A DNA stretch of 64,000 nt from Saccharum officinarum (Eukaryota; Streptophyta; Magnoliopsida; Poales; Poaceae): the NCBI GenBank assembly GCA_020631735.1, contig CM036162.1, forward strand, positions 91,374,401 through 91,438,400, given 5' to 3'. The notes under the pieces are model-generated. The model had not been told where the DNA came from, did not search any database, and worked only from the letters and a program-made list of their open reading frames with translations. Both the position numbers and the translations under genes were made by a program. Each line of letters starts with the position of its first letter. Position 1 is the first letter of the stretch. Positions 25,508 to 36,755 of the stretch are shown in pieces.

Positions 25508-27739
25508 TGAAAGTCCCTAGTTTGGTTTTGGCTAATTGATGAAACCTAGGACTAACCTTTGTATCTAAGTGGATGATTTAGATAAAGGTGGTCATTGAAT
25601 ATGAGACATGACATTGACTCATGTGACCAAGATGATGAAGACCAAGATGATGCTTGGCTCGAGGGACCAGTTGTGAGGGTGAAGGGCAAGTCGAGGCTTC
25701 GAAGCGAAGGACCATGCGATGGTGAAGCTTGAGCAAGACTTGGCGCCGACGGACCGATGCAACGGTGAAGAGCAAGTGAAGTTAAGGTCGATGGATCAAG
25801 ACGGTCATGTGATGATATGAAGTGGATCATATCTTTTGGAGAAACAAAATGGGCTCAAGGCAAAGGTATAACCATAGGGCTATTTTATTTTGCACTCAAG
25901 ACACCATAGAGGGTGTGAGTGGTTTAGGATCGATAGCCGAACTATTAAGAGGGGAAGTCTTATCGGTTATTCGATGCACGGGTGCCACTAGGTGAATTCA
26001 TGAAGTGCATTGCATGTAGGGCCTAGTGAGCTAACTGGAAAACCTTCAAAAATGATTATGAAAATGCTAACACACGTGCACAAGGTGGTGATCACTTGTT
26101 GGTGTTGGCACATTTGCGAAGGCGATGAAGTTTGAGCGGTAGAGAGGGTTTGGGTCTCTCTCTCCCTCCCGCCGAGCTTGCGAGCACGGGATTCAGGCGT
26201 TTTTTGGGAACTTGGAATGCCTATTTTCCACTACGCCGGAAGTCGGAAAAGAAACAGAGGTGAACGGAGGTCACACAGGTGACCGGACGCTGCACCGGAC
26301 GCGGTCATGAAATAAATACGTGTCCGGTCAGCTGTCAGGCGCGCGGGTGCTAGGGTTTGCAACCGGCGCGTCCGGTCACTCGCGGGACCGACGCATCCGG
26401 TCATGCGCCCAGAGAGAACTGCGGTTCGCAAGGACGATCAGACGCGGGGTGCATCCGGTCACACATGATCGGACGCGTCCGATCATTGAGGCAGCTTACT
26501 AGACTCTAATCGGACGCGGGCACTGTCGTGTTCGGTCATTCCGAGGGGCGCGTCTGGTCGTTACTTCGCAGGCACGCGGTGCTGTGCGATCGGTGCGTCC
26601 GATCGTTGACTGGAGCGCGTCCGGTCACTTAGGATCGGCGCGTCCGGTCGTTATGAGAAGTGCGTCCGGTCATTGGTTTGACCGTTGGGGTCAGTGACCG
26701 TTGGAGAATCAGACGCGGTCGAGCGCGTCGGGTCAGTTATGACCGGCGCGTTCGGTCATCCCGATAGAACCCAGTGAAGGGGTATAACGGCTCTTTTTGG
26801 ATGGGATGCTTATAAATACTTGTTGGCCGGCCCTTGGGGAGGTCTCTCATGATTTCTAACATTCTTGTGCATCCTTTGAGCTAGAGCATCTCCTCCCACT
26901 CATCTCTCTTGCTTGATTGCAAATCAAAAGTGAGATTGAGTGCTCCCAAAGTGCATTGCATAGCTTGAGGGCATCTAGTGGCACTTGTGGGTGGTTTAGC
27001 CGGTGGATTTCTTGTTACTCTTGGAGAGTACCGCTCCTAGCCGGCTTGGAGATTGTTGGAGGCGTTGGCAAGAGAAGATGATTGTTCTTGGCCACCTCCG
27101 GTTGATTGTAAGAGGTTCTTATGCTTTCCTCGGCGGGACGCCAAAAGCAACTCTATTACATTGCGCATGTCATTGAGTTACCTCACTTGAGAGTGGTGTT
27201 TTGCGGTGCCTTGCGGGGCGTGCCTTGAGGGGCAAGTGACTTGAGGGTCACACCGAGGAACCATCTAAGTGTTGGTCGACACAACCGGTGACGTAGCTTG
27301 TCGGTGCACAAGTGAATACCGGGTGAACAAAAATATTGTGTCTCTTGTCTTCTGGTGATTGGTCTTCATATTGTGTTGTTGTCAATATTGATTGATTGTA
27401 TGTCATCTTGGTGATTAGCAACATCTTCACTCTACCATCGGTATAAGACTCATAATCCTATCTCTCGTATTTACTTTACTAGTTATCTTGTGTAGCTCTA
27501 GTGTTAGCCTTTGCTAAGTAGTTGCTAGCTTGGTCACTAGTGTAAGTTTAGTAACTTAGCCCTTGTGTGAACTAGAGAAAATAGTCTACTAGACTTGTGG
27601 ATAGGAGGCTTGCATCACAACCGTAGGCTAAGCAAAACTCGCTTTACGCCGTTTGTTTTTCTAACAAGTTTGCTTAGTGGTTCTTGTAGAATTTTTTATA
27701 GGCTATTCACCCCCCCCTCTAGCCATCTAGGACCTTACA
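25508..27739 (+). mobile_element. Solo LTR of the Maximus/SIRE-like copia-A family
   Basis: TGAAAGTCCC...GGACCTTACA, 2232 bp, flanked by GGGGG on both sides (25503-25507 and 27740-27744). It closely matches the copia-A 3' LTR at 47565-49790, which is followed by the same GGGGG and the same gypsy LTR sequence. It holds a CpG-rich repeat array (26278-26762) just upstream of TATAAATA (26811-26818). No coding region was seen. Confidence 0.9.
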
Positions 27740-28067
27740 GGGGGTCCTAGGCCAACGAGTGAATCAAATGCTGCGTGTCCCTAATCTGGATGGTGATGCA
27801 AGGAGGATACACGGGGGTTTATCCTGGTTCGGGCAAAAGAAGGCCCTACGTCCAGCGGGGAGGGGAGAGTGTTGTATTTCCTTGCACCTAAGTGCTTGCA
27901 TAGGGGTTACAAGCTATGAGAGAGGGAACCAAGCCCAGGTCTCAAAGGAAAAATGATAATACAAATGAGATTGCTTGAGATGTTGATCTTCTTTGGTGGG
28001 ATGGAGACTGGTTTCTCGTTGTTTGTTGTTTTGTCATCCGTTTCGCCTTGTAGAGCCCCTGCCTGCC

Positions 28068-28075
28068 CTTTTATA
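28068..28075 (-). promoter_or_regulatory. Candidate TATA box of the outer gypsy LTR
   Basis: Minus-strand TATAAAAG in the U3-like part of the LTR. The same sequence is kept in the duplicate LTR copy at 50119-50126. Confidence 0.5.
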
Positions 28076-28160
28076 GGGTAAGAGGAGGCAGGGACGCCAG
28101 GGTGTCTTTGAAGTGAAGTTTTGTCGATCCCTGTGGAGGTGGCTGTAGCGACGTGCCCGG

Positions 28161-30138
28161 TGAAAGTCCTATGTTTGGTGTTGGTAATTAGTGACAATGC
28201 CTAAGTATTAATCCCATGCCTAAGTTGTATGTAGCATATGAGGATTGGTACACTCCAAGGTTGGTGGCAAGATGGACATGGTGATCATGATGGCCACACT
28301 TGGATTTGGACGCAACCCTACGTGATCAAGGCAAAGGTATATGCTTAAGGGTTGTGTTTTAGTAACCAAGACACCTAGTGGGTGTGGTTACATTATAGGA
28401 TAGATAGCCGTACTATAAAGAGGGGAATGACGCGGCTATTGAACTCCTAAGTGCCTCTAGATGTGCATTTCATGATCATATGCATTTGGATAGAACTAAT
28501 ATCGCCTCGAAAAATGATTGTGAAAATGCTAACACACTCACACATGACGAGATCACTTGGTGATGTTAGCACGTTTGCGACGGCGGTGGAGTTTGAGCGG
28601 TAGAGAGGGTTTGGTTCCTCTCTCCCTCCCGCCGAGCTTGCGAGGCAGGATTCAGGCGTTTTCGAGAAGTTGAAACAATTATTTTCCACTACGCCGGAAG
28701 TCCGGAAAAGAAACGGAGGCGAACAGAGGTCACAGAGGTGACCGGACGCTGAACCGGACACGGTCCTTGCATGATCGGACGCGTCCAGTCAGTGTTCAGT
28801 GTCTGCGCGTTTTTCAGTTCGATGATCGGACGCGAGGCGCGTCCGGTCACTGATGATCGGACGCGTCCGGTCGTTCAGGGAGCTTACTGGACTCTAACCG
28901 GACGCTGTCACTGTCGCGTCCGGTCATTTTCTTCAGCGCGTCCGGTCACTGCTTCGTTGAGCGCTGCTCAGGCGACTAGCGCGTCCGGTCCTTCACGGGA
29001 CCAGCGCGTCCGGTCGTTCCCGATGCGTCCGGTTAGTTGGACCAGCGCGTCCGGTCGTTGCTTCGCAGTTAGCCGTTGGGCGACCAGCGCGTCCGGTCGT
29101 TTGGACCAGCGCGTCCGGTCAGTACTTCACGAGTTAGCCGTTGGGCGACCGGCGCGTCCGGTCAGTTGGACCAGCGCGTCCGGTCAGCCCGATTTCGGCT
29201 GTTTAAGTTTCTAATGGCTATATTCGAAGGGATACGTCTATAAATACTCGTTGGCCGGCTCAAGGCTCCCTCTCTCGAATTTTTGACATACTTGTGAGCA
29301 CTTTGAGCTAAGCAACTCCCCTCCCACTCATCTCTCTTGCTTCTTTGCATATTCGAAGTGAGATTGAGTGATCCAAGTGCATTTGCATTGTGAGATTGCA
29401 TCTAGTTGGCACTTGGTGGTTGATTTGCTGCGAGATTCTTGTTTCTCTTGGTGGTTGCCACCACCTAGACGGCTTGGAGCAGCTTGGAGGCGTTGGCAAG
29501 AGTTGGTGATTGTTCTTGGCCACCTCCGGTGATTGTGAGGGGTTTGTGCCTACCTCGGCGAAGCGCCAAAGGCAACGTTAGTATATTGCTCGTGTCATTG
29601 CAACCTTTTGCCATTTGGTAGGTTCTTGTGGTGCCTTTTGAGAGGCTCGGTGTGTGACCGATTAGCCACCGAACCACGTGGTGAAGAGGGACATAACGGG
29701 GACTAGCGTGCCGGCAAGCACGTGAACCTCGGGATAAATCTTCGTGTCATCACTTTCATATTGTGATTGATTGATCCCGGTGTTCGGTTATCTTGGTATT
29801 CATTGTTGATCATATTGGTTGGCTCATTACTTCGCCCCTCGGTGATACCCTCCTAACTCATCTCCACATTACTTTCTTAGTTATCTTTGCTAGCTAGTTA
29901 GCTTTGCTAGAGTAACTTCTTTGTGTAGCTTGCTAGTTGTAGTTTCCTTCTCGGTTTGACTTGTGCGGTTGAGTGCAATTACTAGAATTGTGAATTGGTT
30001 AGGTGGCTTGCAAACACCCCGTAGGCTAAGCAAAACTCGCATCTCACTATTTGTTTTATTGATAAACTTGTTTAGCTTGTCTTTGTAGAAAATTTTAATA
30101 GGCTATTCATCCCCCCCTCTAGCCATCAAGACCTTTCA
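28161..30138 (+). repeat. 5' LTR of copia-B
   Basis: 1978 bp. U3 carries an array of about a dozen copies of a GCGCGTCCGGTC-like unit (28740-29190), followed by TATAAATA at 29239-29246. The region just before the 3' end has the C-rich run also seen in the copia-A LTRs. No gene was seen in it. Confidence 0.93.
29239..29246 (+). promoter_or_regulatory. TATA box of the copia-B 5' LTR
   Basis: TATAAATA sits about 50 bp after the CpG-rich U3 repeat array. The equivalent boxes in the other copia LTRs are at 26811, 37833, 40175 and 48863, always in the same relation to the array. Confidence 0.6.
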
Positions 30139-30140
30139 AG

Positions 30141-30152
30141 TGGTATCAGAGC
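30141..30152 (+). other. Primer binding site of copia-B
   Basis: TGGTATCAGAGC, two bases after the 5' LTR, is the standard plant site complementary to the initiator tRNA-Met 3' end. Confidence 0.9.
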
Positions 30153-30192
30153 CGTGGTCACTGTTTGTAAGGCTTAACAACCTCGGTGTAAG

Positions 30193-32358
30193 ATGGCTCA
30201 AGTTATGTTCAATCATGTTAATGGCAAGCCTCCATTCTTTGATGGCGTCTCTTCCTTTGATCATTGGAAAAGGAAGATGAAGCAATATCTAGGCAATATA
30301 CATGAGAAGGTTTGGGATGTGACCAAAGAAGGATACGTCATTCTTGATGAGGAAAACCTCACTCCCAATGACTGCATCAATAAACAATGCAATACGGCGG
30401 CACTTGACACAATCTATTGTGCCATTGATGATAAAGTATTTGAGCAAATCAAAGATCTTGAAAAGGCAAATGAGCTTTGGATAAGGCTTGAAGAAACATA
30501 TGAAGGTACTTCAACGGTAAAAAGTGCCAAACTATATATGCTCAAGGACAAGTTCTCCACATTCAAGATGAAGGATGATGAATCTATCCCGGAGATGTTC
30601 TATAGGCTCCAAGTCATTGTCAATGATCTCAAGGGGCTTGGGGAGAAGGTTGAGGACAAGGACTTCTCACACAAGTTCTTGATGTGCTTACCCAAGAAGT
30701 TTGCCACCTTGAGAAGAATGATCTTTAGAGAGGGATTGGACAAGGTCAAACCAACCAATGTGCTTGGAGATATAATGACCGATGCCCAATACAATGATGA
30801 TGAAGATGAGGTAGAAGAGAAGAAGGAGACCAAGGTCAAGCAAGAGAAGCCCATTGCATTCAAGGCTTCATCCTCTAAGGGCAAGAGCAAGGTAGAAAGT
30901 GATGATGATGATCCATTCGATGATGAGACCATGGCCCTCCTTGTGCACAAGATGGGAAGGTTTATGAAGAAGAAAGGATATGGGGCAAGGAAGAGGAGAG
31001 ACACTATAAAGGCAAAGACCTTTTGCTACAATTGCAATAGCCCCGATCACATAGTGGCGGATTGCCCCTATGAAGATAAGAGATTTCATAATGGGGACTT
31101 GAAGCTCAAGAAGAACAAGAAGGATAAGAAAGAGAATGAGAAGAAAGCAAAGAAGAGCTTCACTTTCAACAAGAAGAAGAAGGGTGGTGGTTATGTAGTC
31201 ACTTGGGATAGTGACAACTCCGATAGTGATGATGATGAAAGCTCTAGTGATGATGAGAGGATCACTCGACGAGCCACTGCAAACATCGCCCTCTCCAACA
31301 AGTCATCCATCTTCGACACTACATCAACATGCCTTATGGCCAAGCCTAGCAAGATAAAACATGATGATAGTGATGATGATTCTTGTGCTAGTGATGATTG
31401 TAGAAGTGATGATGAGAAGGATGAGGACTACTCCAAGGATGATCTATTAGGCATAATAGATCAAATGAGCAAGGGCTATAAGAGGACAACCAAGAAATAC
31501 AAAATCTTGGAACAAGAGCTCATTGCCAAGAGCAATGAAAATGATGCCTTGATGGAGGAGCTTGTTGCTCTCAAAAAGAGTAAGGAGTGCAAAGGAATTG
31601 AACAAGAGCTCAAAGCTCTTAGGAAATCCTTTGATGAGCTAGAGGCTTCTCGTGAGTGTCTAAAGGAAGACCACGAGGATCTTGAAATTGCTCACACTAG
31701 GCTTAAGGAAGCCTACTCCACTCTACTTGAGCTCATCAAGGAAAAGGACCTTAAGTTGGAAAAGTTCATGAAGGAAGCTAAGGAGGAGCAAGTGATTGTC
31801 ACTTGTGATATTGGACTAACATGTGATATTATTGATGATTCTTTATTTGTTAGTCCTACTAATGCTTCATGTAGCTCATCATCATCCACCACAACCAACT
31901 CTACCTCTACTACTAGTGATTCATCACTTGTGGTTGAGACTCTCAAGAGAGAGGTGGATGATCTCACCCGCGCATTAGGCAATGCCTATGGTGGGGATGC
32001 CCGCTTGCTAAAATGCTTGGGTAGCCAAAGGTTCTCTCTTAACAAAGAGAGATTAGGCTATACTCCCAAGAAGGGCAAGGCGGCCTTTGCTACTCCAAAG
32101 CCTCGCTTTGTGAAGGGCAATGGTCGTTATTGCAATAGATGCAAGCAAGTTGGGCATCTAGAGATTAATTGCAATAAAATGAACAAGAACAAGAAAAATG
32201 CTAATGTACCTTACATTCCTTTTGATTCTTGTTATGTGCTTACCAAGGGTGAGAAAGGTGTGCATGCTAGGTTTGTTGGTACACCAATTGTGGGCCCAAA
32301 GAAGAAGGCCATTTGGGTACCAAAGAGCTTAGTGACTAATCTCCAAGGACCCAAATAA
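30193..32358 (+). CDS. Copia-B gag (nucleocapsid polyprotein)
   Basis: A 721-residue frame starting at ATG 30193, 41 bases after the PBS. The N-terminal third is the copia gag core (FDHWKRKMKQYL, AKLYMLKDKF, NDLKGLG, KFLMCLPKKF). A first CCHC zinc knuckle (CYNCNSPDHIVADC) lies near residue 278. Acidic and Lys-rich linkers and long coiled-coil helices follow at about residues 420-530, and a second knuckle (CNRCKQVGHLEINC) near residue 645. The long gag with two knuckles is typical of Maximus/SIRE elements. The TAA at 32356-32358 may itself be a mutation, because the copia-A copy reads on for some codons here. Gag and pol are in the same frame. Confidence 0.9.
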   Translation: MAQVMFNHVNGKPPFFDGVSSFDHWKRKMKQYLGNIHEKVWDVTKEGYVILDEENLTPNDCINKQCNTAALDTIYCAIDDKVFEQIKDLEKANELWIRLEETYEGTSTVKSAKLYMLKDKFSTFKMKDDESIPEMFYRLQVIVNDLKGLGEKVEDKDFSHKFLMCLPKKFATLRRMIFREGLDKVKPTNVLGDIMTDAQYNDDEDEVEEKKETKVKQEKPIAFKASSSKGKSKVESDDDDPFDDETMALLVHKMGRFMKKKGYGARKRRDTIKAKTFCYNCNSPDHIVADCPYEDKRFHNGDLKLKKNKKDKKENEKKAKKSFTFNKKKKGGGYVVTWDSDNSDSDDDESSSDDERITRRATANIALSNKSSIFDTTSTCLMAKPSKIKHDDSDDDSCASDDCRSDDEKDEDYSKDDLLGIIDQMSKGYKRTTKKYKILEQELIAKSNENDALMEELVALKKSKECKGIEQELKALRKSFDELEASRECLKEDHEDLEIAHTRLKEAYSTLLELIKEKDLKLEKFMKEAKEEQVIVTCDIGLTCDIIDDSLFVSPTNASCSSSSSTTTNSTSTTSDSSLVVETLKREVDDLTRALGNAYGGDARLLKCLGSQRFSLNKERLGYTPKKGKAAFATPKPRFVKGNGRYCNRCKQVGHLEINCNKMNKNKKNANVPYIPFDSCYVLTKGEKGVHARFVGTPIVGPKKKAIWVPKSLVTNLQGPK

Positions 32359-32400
32359 GTATGGGTACCTAAGAAACATTAATTTGTTTTGTAGGTTAAT

Positions 32401-35400
32401 TACAAGGCCGGAGGAAGGCATTGGGTGCTTGATAGTGGGTGCTCTCAACATATGACCGGTGATTCAAGAATGTTCAACTCTCTCAAATCAAATGATAGTG
32501 GCATTGATAGCATCACATTTGGTGACAATAGCAAGGGTGATGTAAAGGCTCTTGGAAGGATTGCAATCTCAAATGATCATAGCATTTCCAATGTGCTCTT
32601 AGTTGAAAAGTTGAACTTCAATCTTCTCTCGGTTGCTCAATTGTGTGATCTCGGTTTCAAGTGCATATTTGGTGTTGATGATGTGGAGATAGTTAGTGTT
32701 GATGGCTCTAACTTGATCTTCAAAGGCTTTAGATATGAGAATCTATACTTGGTTGATTTCAATGCTAGTGACACTCAACTTTCAACATGTTTGCTCACCA
32801 AATCAAGTATGGGTTGGTTATGGCATAGAAGACTTGGTCATGTTGGCATGAAGCAATTGAACAAGTTAGTAAAGCATGACTTAGTTAGAGGCTTGAAGGA
32901 TGTCACATTTGAGAAGGATAAGCTATGTAGTGCATGTCAAGCCGGAAAGCAAGTAGGCAACACTCATCCATTGAAGAGCATTATGAGTACTTCCAAGGCA
33001 TTTGAATTGTTGCACATGGATCTATTTGGGCCAACTACATACACAAGCATTGGTGGTAACAAGTATGGTTTTGTGATTGTGGATGATTTCACTAGATACA
33101 CATGGGTATTCTTTCTTGTGGACAAGAGTGATGTATTTGACATATTCAAGAAGTTCATCAAGAGAGTGCAAAATGAGTTTGAGACCACAATCAAGAAAGT
33201 AAGAAGTGACAATGGAAGTGAGTTTAGAAACACAAGAGTTGATGAGCTATGTGAAGAGCTTGGAATCAAACATCAATTCTCGGCCAAGTATACACCTCAA
33301 TCAAATGGCCTAGTTGAGAGGAAAAATAGAACCTTAATTGATATGGCAAGATCAATGTTGAATGAGTATAATGTAAGTCATTCATTTTGGGCCGAAGCAA
33401 TCAACACGGCTTGCTTCTATAGCAACCGCCTCTATTGCCACAAGTTTCTAGAGAAGACACCATATGAGATATTAAATGGAAGAAAGCCCAACATTACATA
33501 CTTTCGGGTATTTGGTTGCAAATGCTACATCTTGAAGAAGGGCACTAGATTGAGCAAGTTTGAGAAGAAATGTGATGAAGGATTTCTACTTGGTTACTCA
33601 ACTACTAGCAAAGCTTATAGAGTTTGGAATTTGACTAGTGGTTTACTTGAAGAAGTGCATGATGTTGAGTTTGATGAAACAAATGGCTCTCAAGATGAAG
33701 AAGATAACTTGGATGATGTGAGAGGAACTCAATTGAGTAATGCTATGAAAGAAATGGATATTGGTGATATTAGACCAAAGCAAGTTATTAATGTAGATGA
33801 CAACAAAGATCAAGTGCTCCAAAGTCCAATCACTCAAGCTAGTGGTTCTCTAATGCAAAATCAAGCTAGTACATCATCTCAAGTGCAACAAGATCAACAA
33901 GTGGCTAGTTCATCATCTCCAACTCATGATCAACATCAACATCCAAGCAATCAAGTCCAAGTGCTTCAACCAACTAACATTGCAAGAGACCATCCATTGG
34001 ATTCCATCATTGGTGACATACAAAGAGGAGTTCAAACTAGATCAAGATTGGCATCATTTTGTGCTCACTCATCTTTTGTGTCAATGGAAGAACCCAAGGA
34101 CATTGATAAAGCATTGAGAGATCCGGATTGGGTAAATGCAATGCATGAAGAGCTCAACAACTTCAAGAGAAATGAAGTATGGGAACTAGTTGAAAGGCCT
34201 AAGGATCACAATGTCATTGGAACAAGATGGGTCTTTCGCAACAAGCAAGATCAAGATGGGATAGTAGTAAGGAACAAAGCAAGACTAGTGGCTCAAGGTT
34301 ACACACAAATAGAGGGTCTTGACTTTGGTGAAACTTATGCCCCGGTTGCAAGATTGGAAGCAATTAGGATCTTACTTGCCTATGCTTGTGCTCACAATAT
34401 CAAGCTATATCAAATGGATGTAAAGAGTGCATTTCTCAATGGGTACATTCAAGAGGAGGTGTATGTGGAGCAACCTCCCGGTTTTGAAGATGACAAGAAA
34501 CCCAATCATGTATACAAGTTAAGGAAGGCTTTGTATGGATTAAAGCAAGCACCTAGAGCATGGTATGAAAGATTGAGGGACTTCTTGCTATCCAAAGGAT
34601 TTGTCATGGGCAAAGTTGATACAACACTATTCACCAAGAAGATTGGGAAAGACTTATTTGTATTGCAAATATATGTTGATGATATCATATTCGGTTCAAC
34701 CAATCAAGATTATTGTGATGAGTTTGGGAAAATGATGGCAAAGGAATTTGAAATGTCAATGATTGGTGAACTTAGTTTCTTTCTTGGACTTCAAATCAAA
34801 CAAATGAAGGAAGGAACATTTGTAAGCCAAACCAAGTACATCAAAGATATGCTCAAGAAGTTTGGAATGGAAGATGCAAAGAGTATTACAACCCCAATGG
34901 GCACTAGTGGAAGTTTGGATAGTGACAAGAGTGGCAACATGGTGGATCAAAAGCTATATAGATCAATGATTGGTAGCCTACTCTATGTGACGGCATCAAG
35001 GCCCGATGTGATGTTTAGTGTATGTATGTGTGCAAGATTTCAAGCCTCACCAAGAGAAAGTCATTTGAAGGCAACAAAGAGAATATTGAGATACTTAAAG
35101 CATACACAAGATGTTGGATTGTGGTATCCCAAAGGTGCGAGCTTTGAGCTAGTTGGATATTCGGATTCCGACTATGCCGGTGACAAAGTGGAAAGAAAGA
35201 GCACTTCTGGGACTTGTCAATTGTTGGGAAGATCACTTGTCTCATGGTCATCCAAGAAGTAAAATAGTATTGCACTATCTACCGCCGAGGTCGAATACAT
35301 CGCCGCGGGTAGTTGTTGTGCACAAATCTTGTGGATGAAGGCTACATTGAAAGATTTTGGAATCCACTTCAAGAATGTGCCATTGCTATGTGACAATGAA

Positions 35401-35625
35401 AGTGCCGTGAAGCTAACCAACAATCCGGTTCAACATCAAAGAACAAAGCATATTGATGTTCGCCATCACTTTATTAGAGATCATCAACAAAAGGGTGACA
35501 TTGCTATTGAGAGTGTGGGCACCGAAGATCAATTAGCCGATCTATTCACCAAGCCACTTGATGAGAAGAGATTTCACAAGCTAAAGAATGAGTTGAACAT
35601 ACTTGATTTCTCCAACATGAGTTGA
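32401..35625 (+). pseudogene. Copia-B pol: protease, integrase, RT, RNase H (one stop)
   Basis: Order is Ty1/copia: protease ([11 protein letters not shown] at about 32428), integrase zinc domain ([19 protein letters not shown]), integrase core ([26 protein letters not shown]), RT ([10 protein letters not shown], catalytic YVDD at about 34672-34683), RNase H (GYSDSDYAG). The frame is open to a TAA at 35260-35262 in RNase H, then continues in the same frame to TGA 35623-35625, ending ILDFSNMS. The single stop should abolish RNase H unless read through. Same frame as gag. Confidence 0.92.
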
Positions 35626-36743
35626 TGCACTCCCATGATATGACATGCCTCTCCTTCGAGCCCCAAGGTACAATTGGTTGACATGTCATACATTCTATAC
35701 TAAGGACATGTTTAGTGCATCTAGTCATGATTTCTTATGTTCTAGGATCATTCATGAAAATTAAATGAATTTGAAGTTTATATGGTGCCACTATTGTTTC
35801 CATGACTTGTATAATCTAGTGGTAGCATATAACTTGTTTAAGTAGCTTGTGATCCTAAGTGTTTAATCTAGAAAACTTGTCTAAATATTTGCTTCAACAT
35901 GGTGCATGATAACCCTTCTAGTGAGGTGTGAAGAAGCTTGCCCTTGGATCAAACCGAAGTATTTTTTTATGTAAGCAATCTAGGTTGAATCATAAACTTG
36001 ATCCTCACCCCATATTTCAACATGATAATCTATCTAAAGTTTGCTTCTTGTGGTCAATTGGTGCCAAAGGGGGAGAAATTGTTGTTCACAAAGATAGAAC
36101 TCAAAGAGGAAGAAGCACAAAGGGGGAGAATTGATAAAAGAAGGGGATCAACTAAAATTTTGAGCACACAAGTAGGGGGAGCAAGCTCTTAGGCATGAAT
36201 GTTGCATTTCCATGTGCACTTCATATGTATGATGCATAGTTATGCATTTCGTTTTCTCCGATACTTTGCTTGTGTGGTGTCTTGCTAGTATAATTTGAAT
36301 GATGCATTGAGGTACTAGTATGAATAGGAAGTAGTTAGATTTTTCTTGCTTCATGTTTTTCAAAATGGTACTAGAGCCTTGCTTATAATGTTGATCTCAC
36401 GAGGTTTCTAGTTATGTTTGTGCTTTTCCAAGTGGAATCTAACTACACAAGGTGCTAAGATGGTGTTTATCGCTACTCCGATGGTATCACGCTTCAAAGG
36501 TCTATAATCTAAAACACTTAGCACCTATTGGTAGACAATGCTCCTAATCTTTCCTATCTAACATGTATGCTTCCAAAATCCAAACATATAGCATACATGT
36601 AGGGGGAGCCATTGCTATCAATTTGAATTCATGATCACATGTCCATAATTCTTACACATGGTAATATACTTGGACAATGTGACATGGGTTCAATCAAAAT
36701 TTTATCATAATATCTTTGTGAAAGGTTTGTCACCAATTACCAA
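35626..36743 (+). other. Copia-B 3' untranslated region with repeated purine tracts
   Basis: About 1.1 kb between pol and the PPT with no long frame, so no env-like gene of the kind reported in some SIRE elements. It holds four extra AGGGGGAG-type tracts at about 36066, 36121, 36175 and 36602, besides the true PPT. Confidence 0.7.
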
Positions 36744-36755
36744 CAAGGGGGAGAT
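36744..36755 (+). other. Polypurine tract of copia-B
   Basis: CAAGGGGGAGAT abuts the 3' LTR start TGAAAG. This is the standard position for plus-strand priming. Confidence 0.85.

Noticed and set aside
28740..29190. CRISPR-like array because of the many short repeats.
   Set aside because: Repeats are degenerate, unevenly spaced, without spacers of constant length, and sit in a plant LTR promoter.
35626..36755. Env-like third ORF of the copia-B element.
   Set aside because: No frame longer than about 70 codons and no signal peptide or membrane segment in the region.
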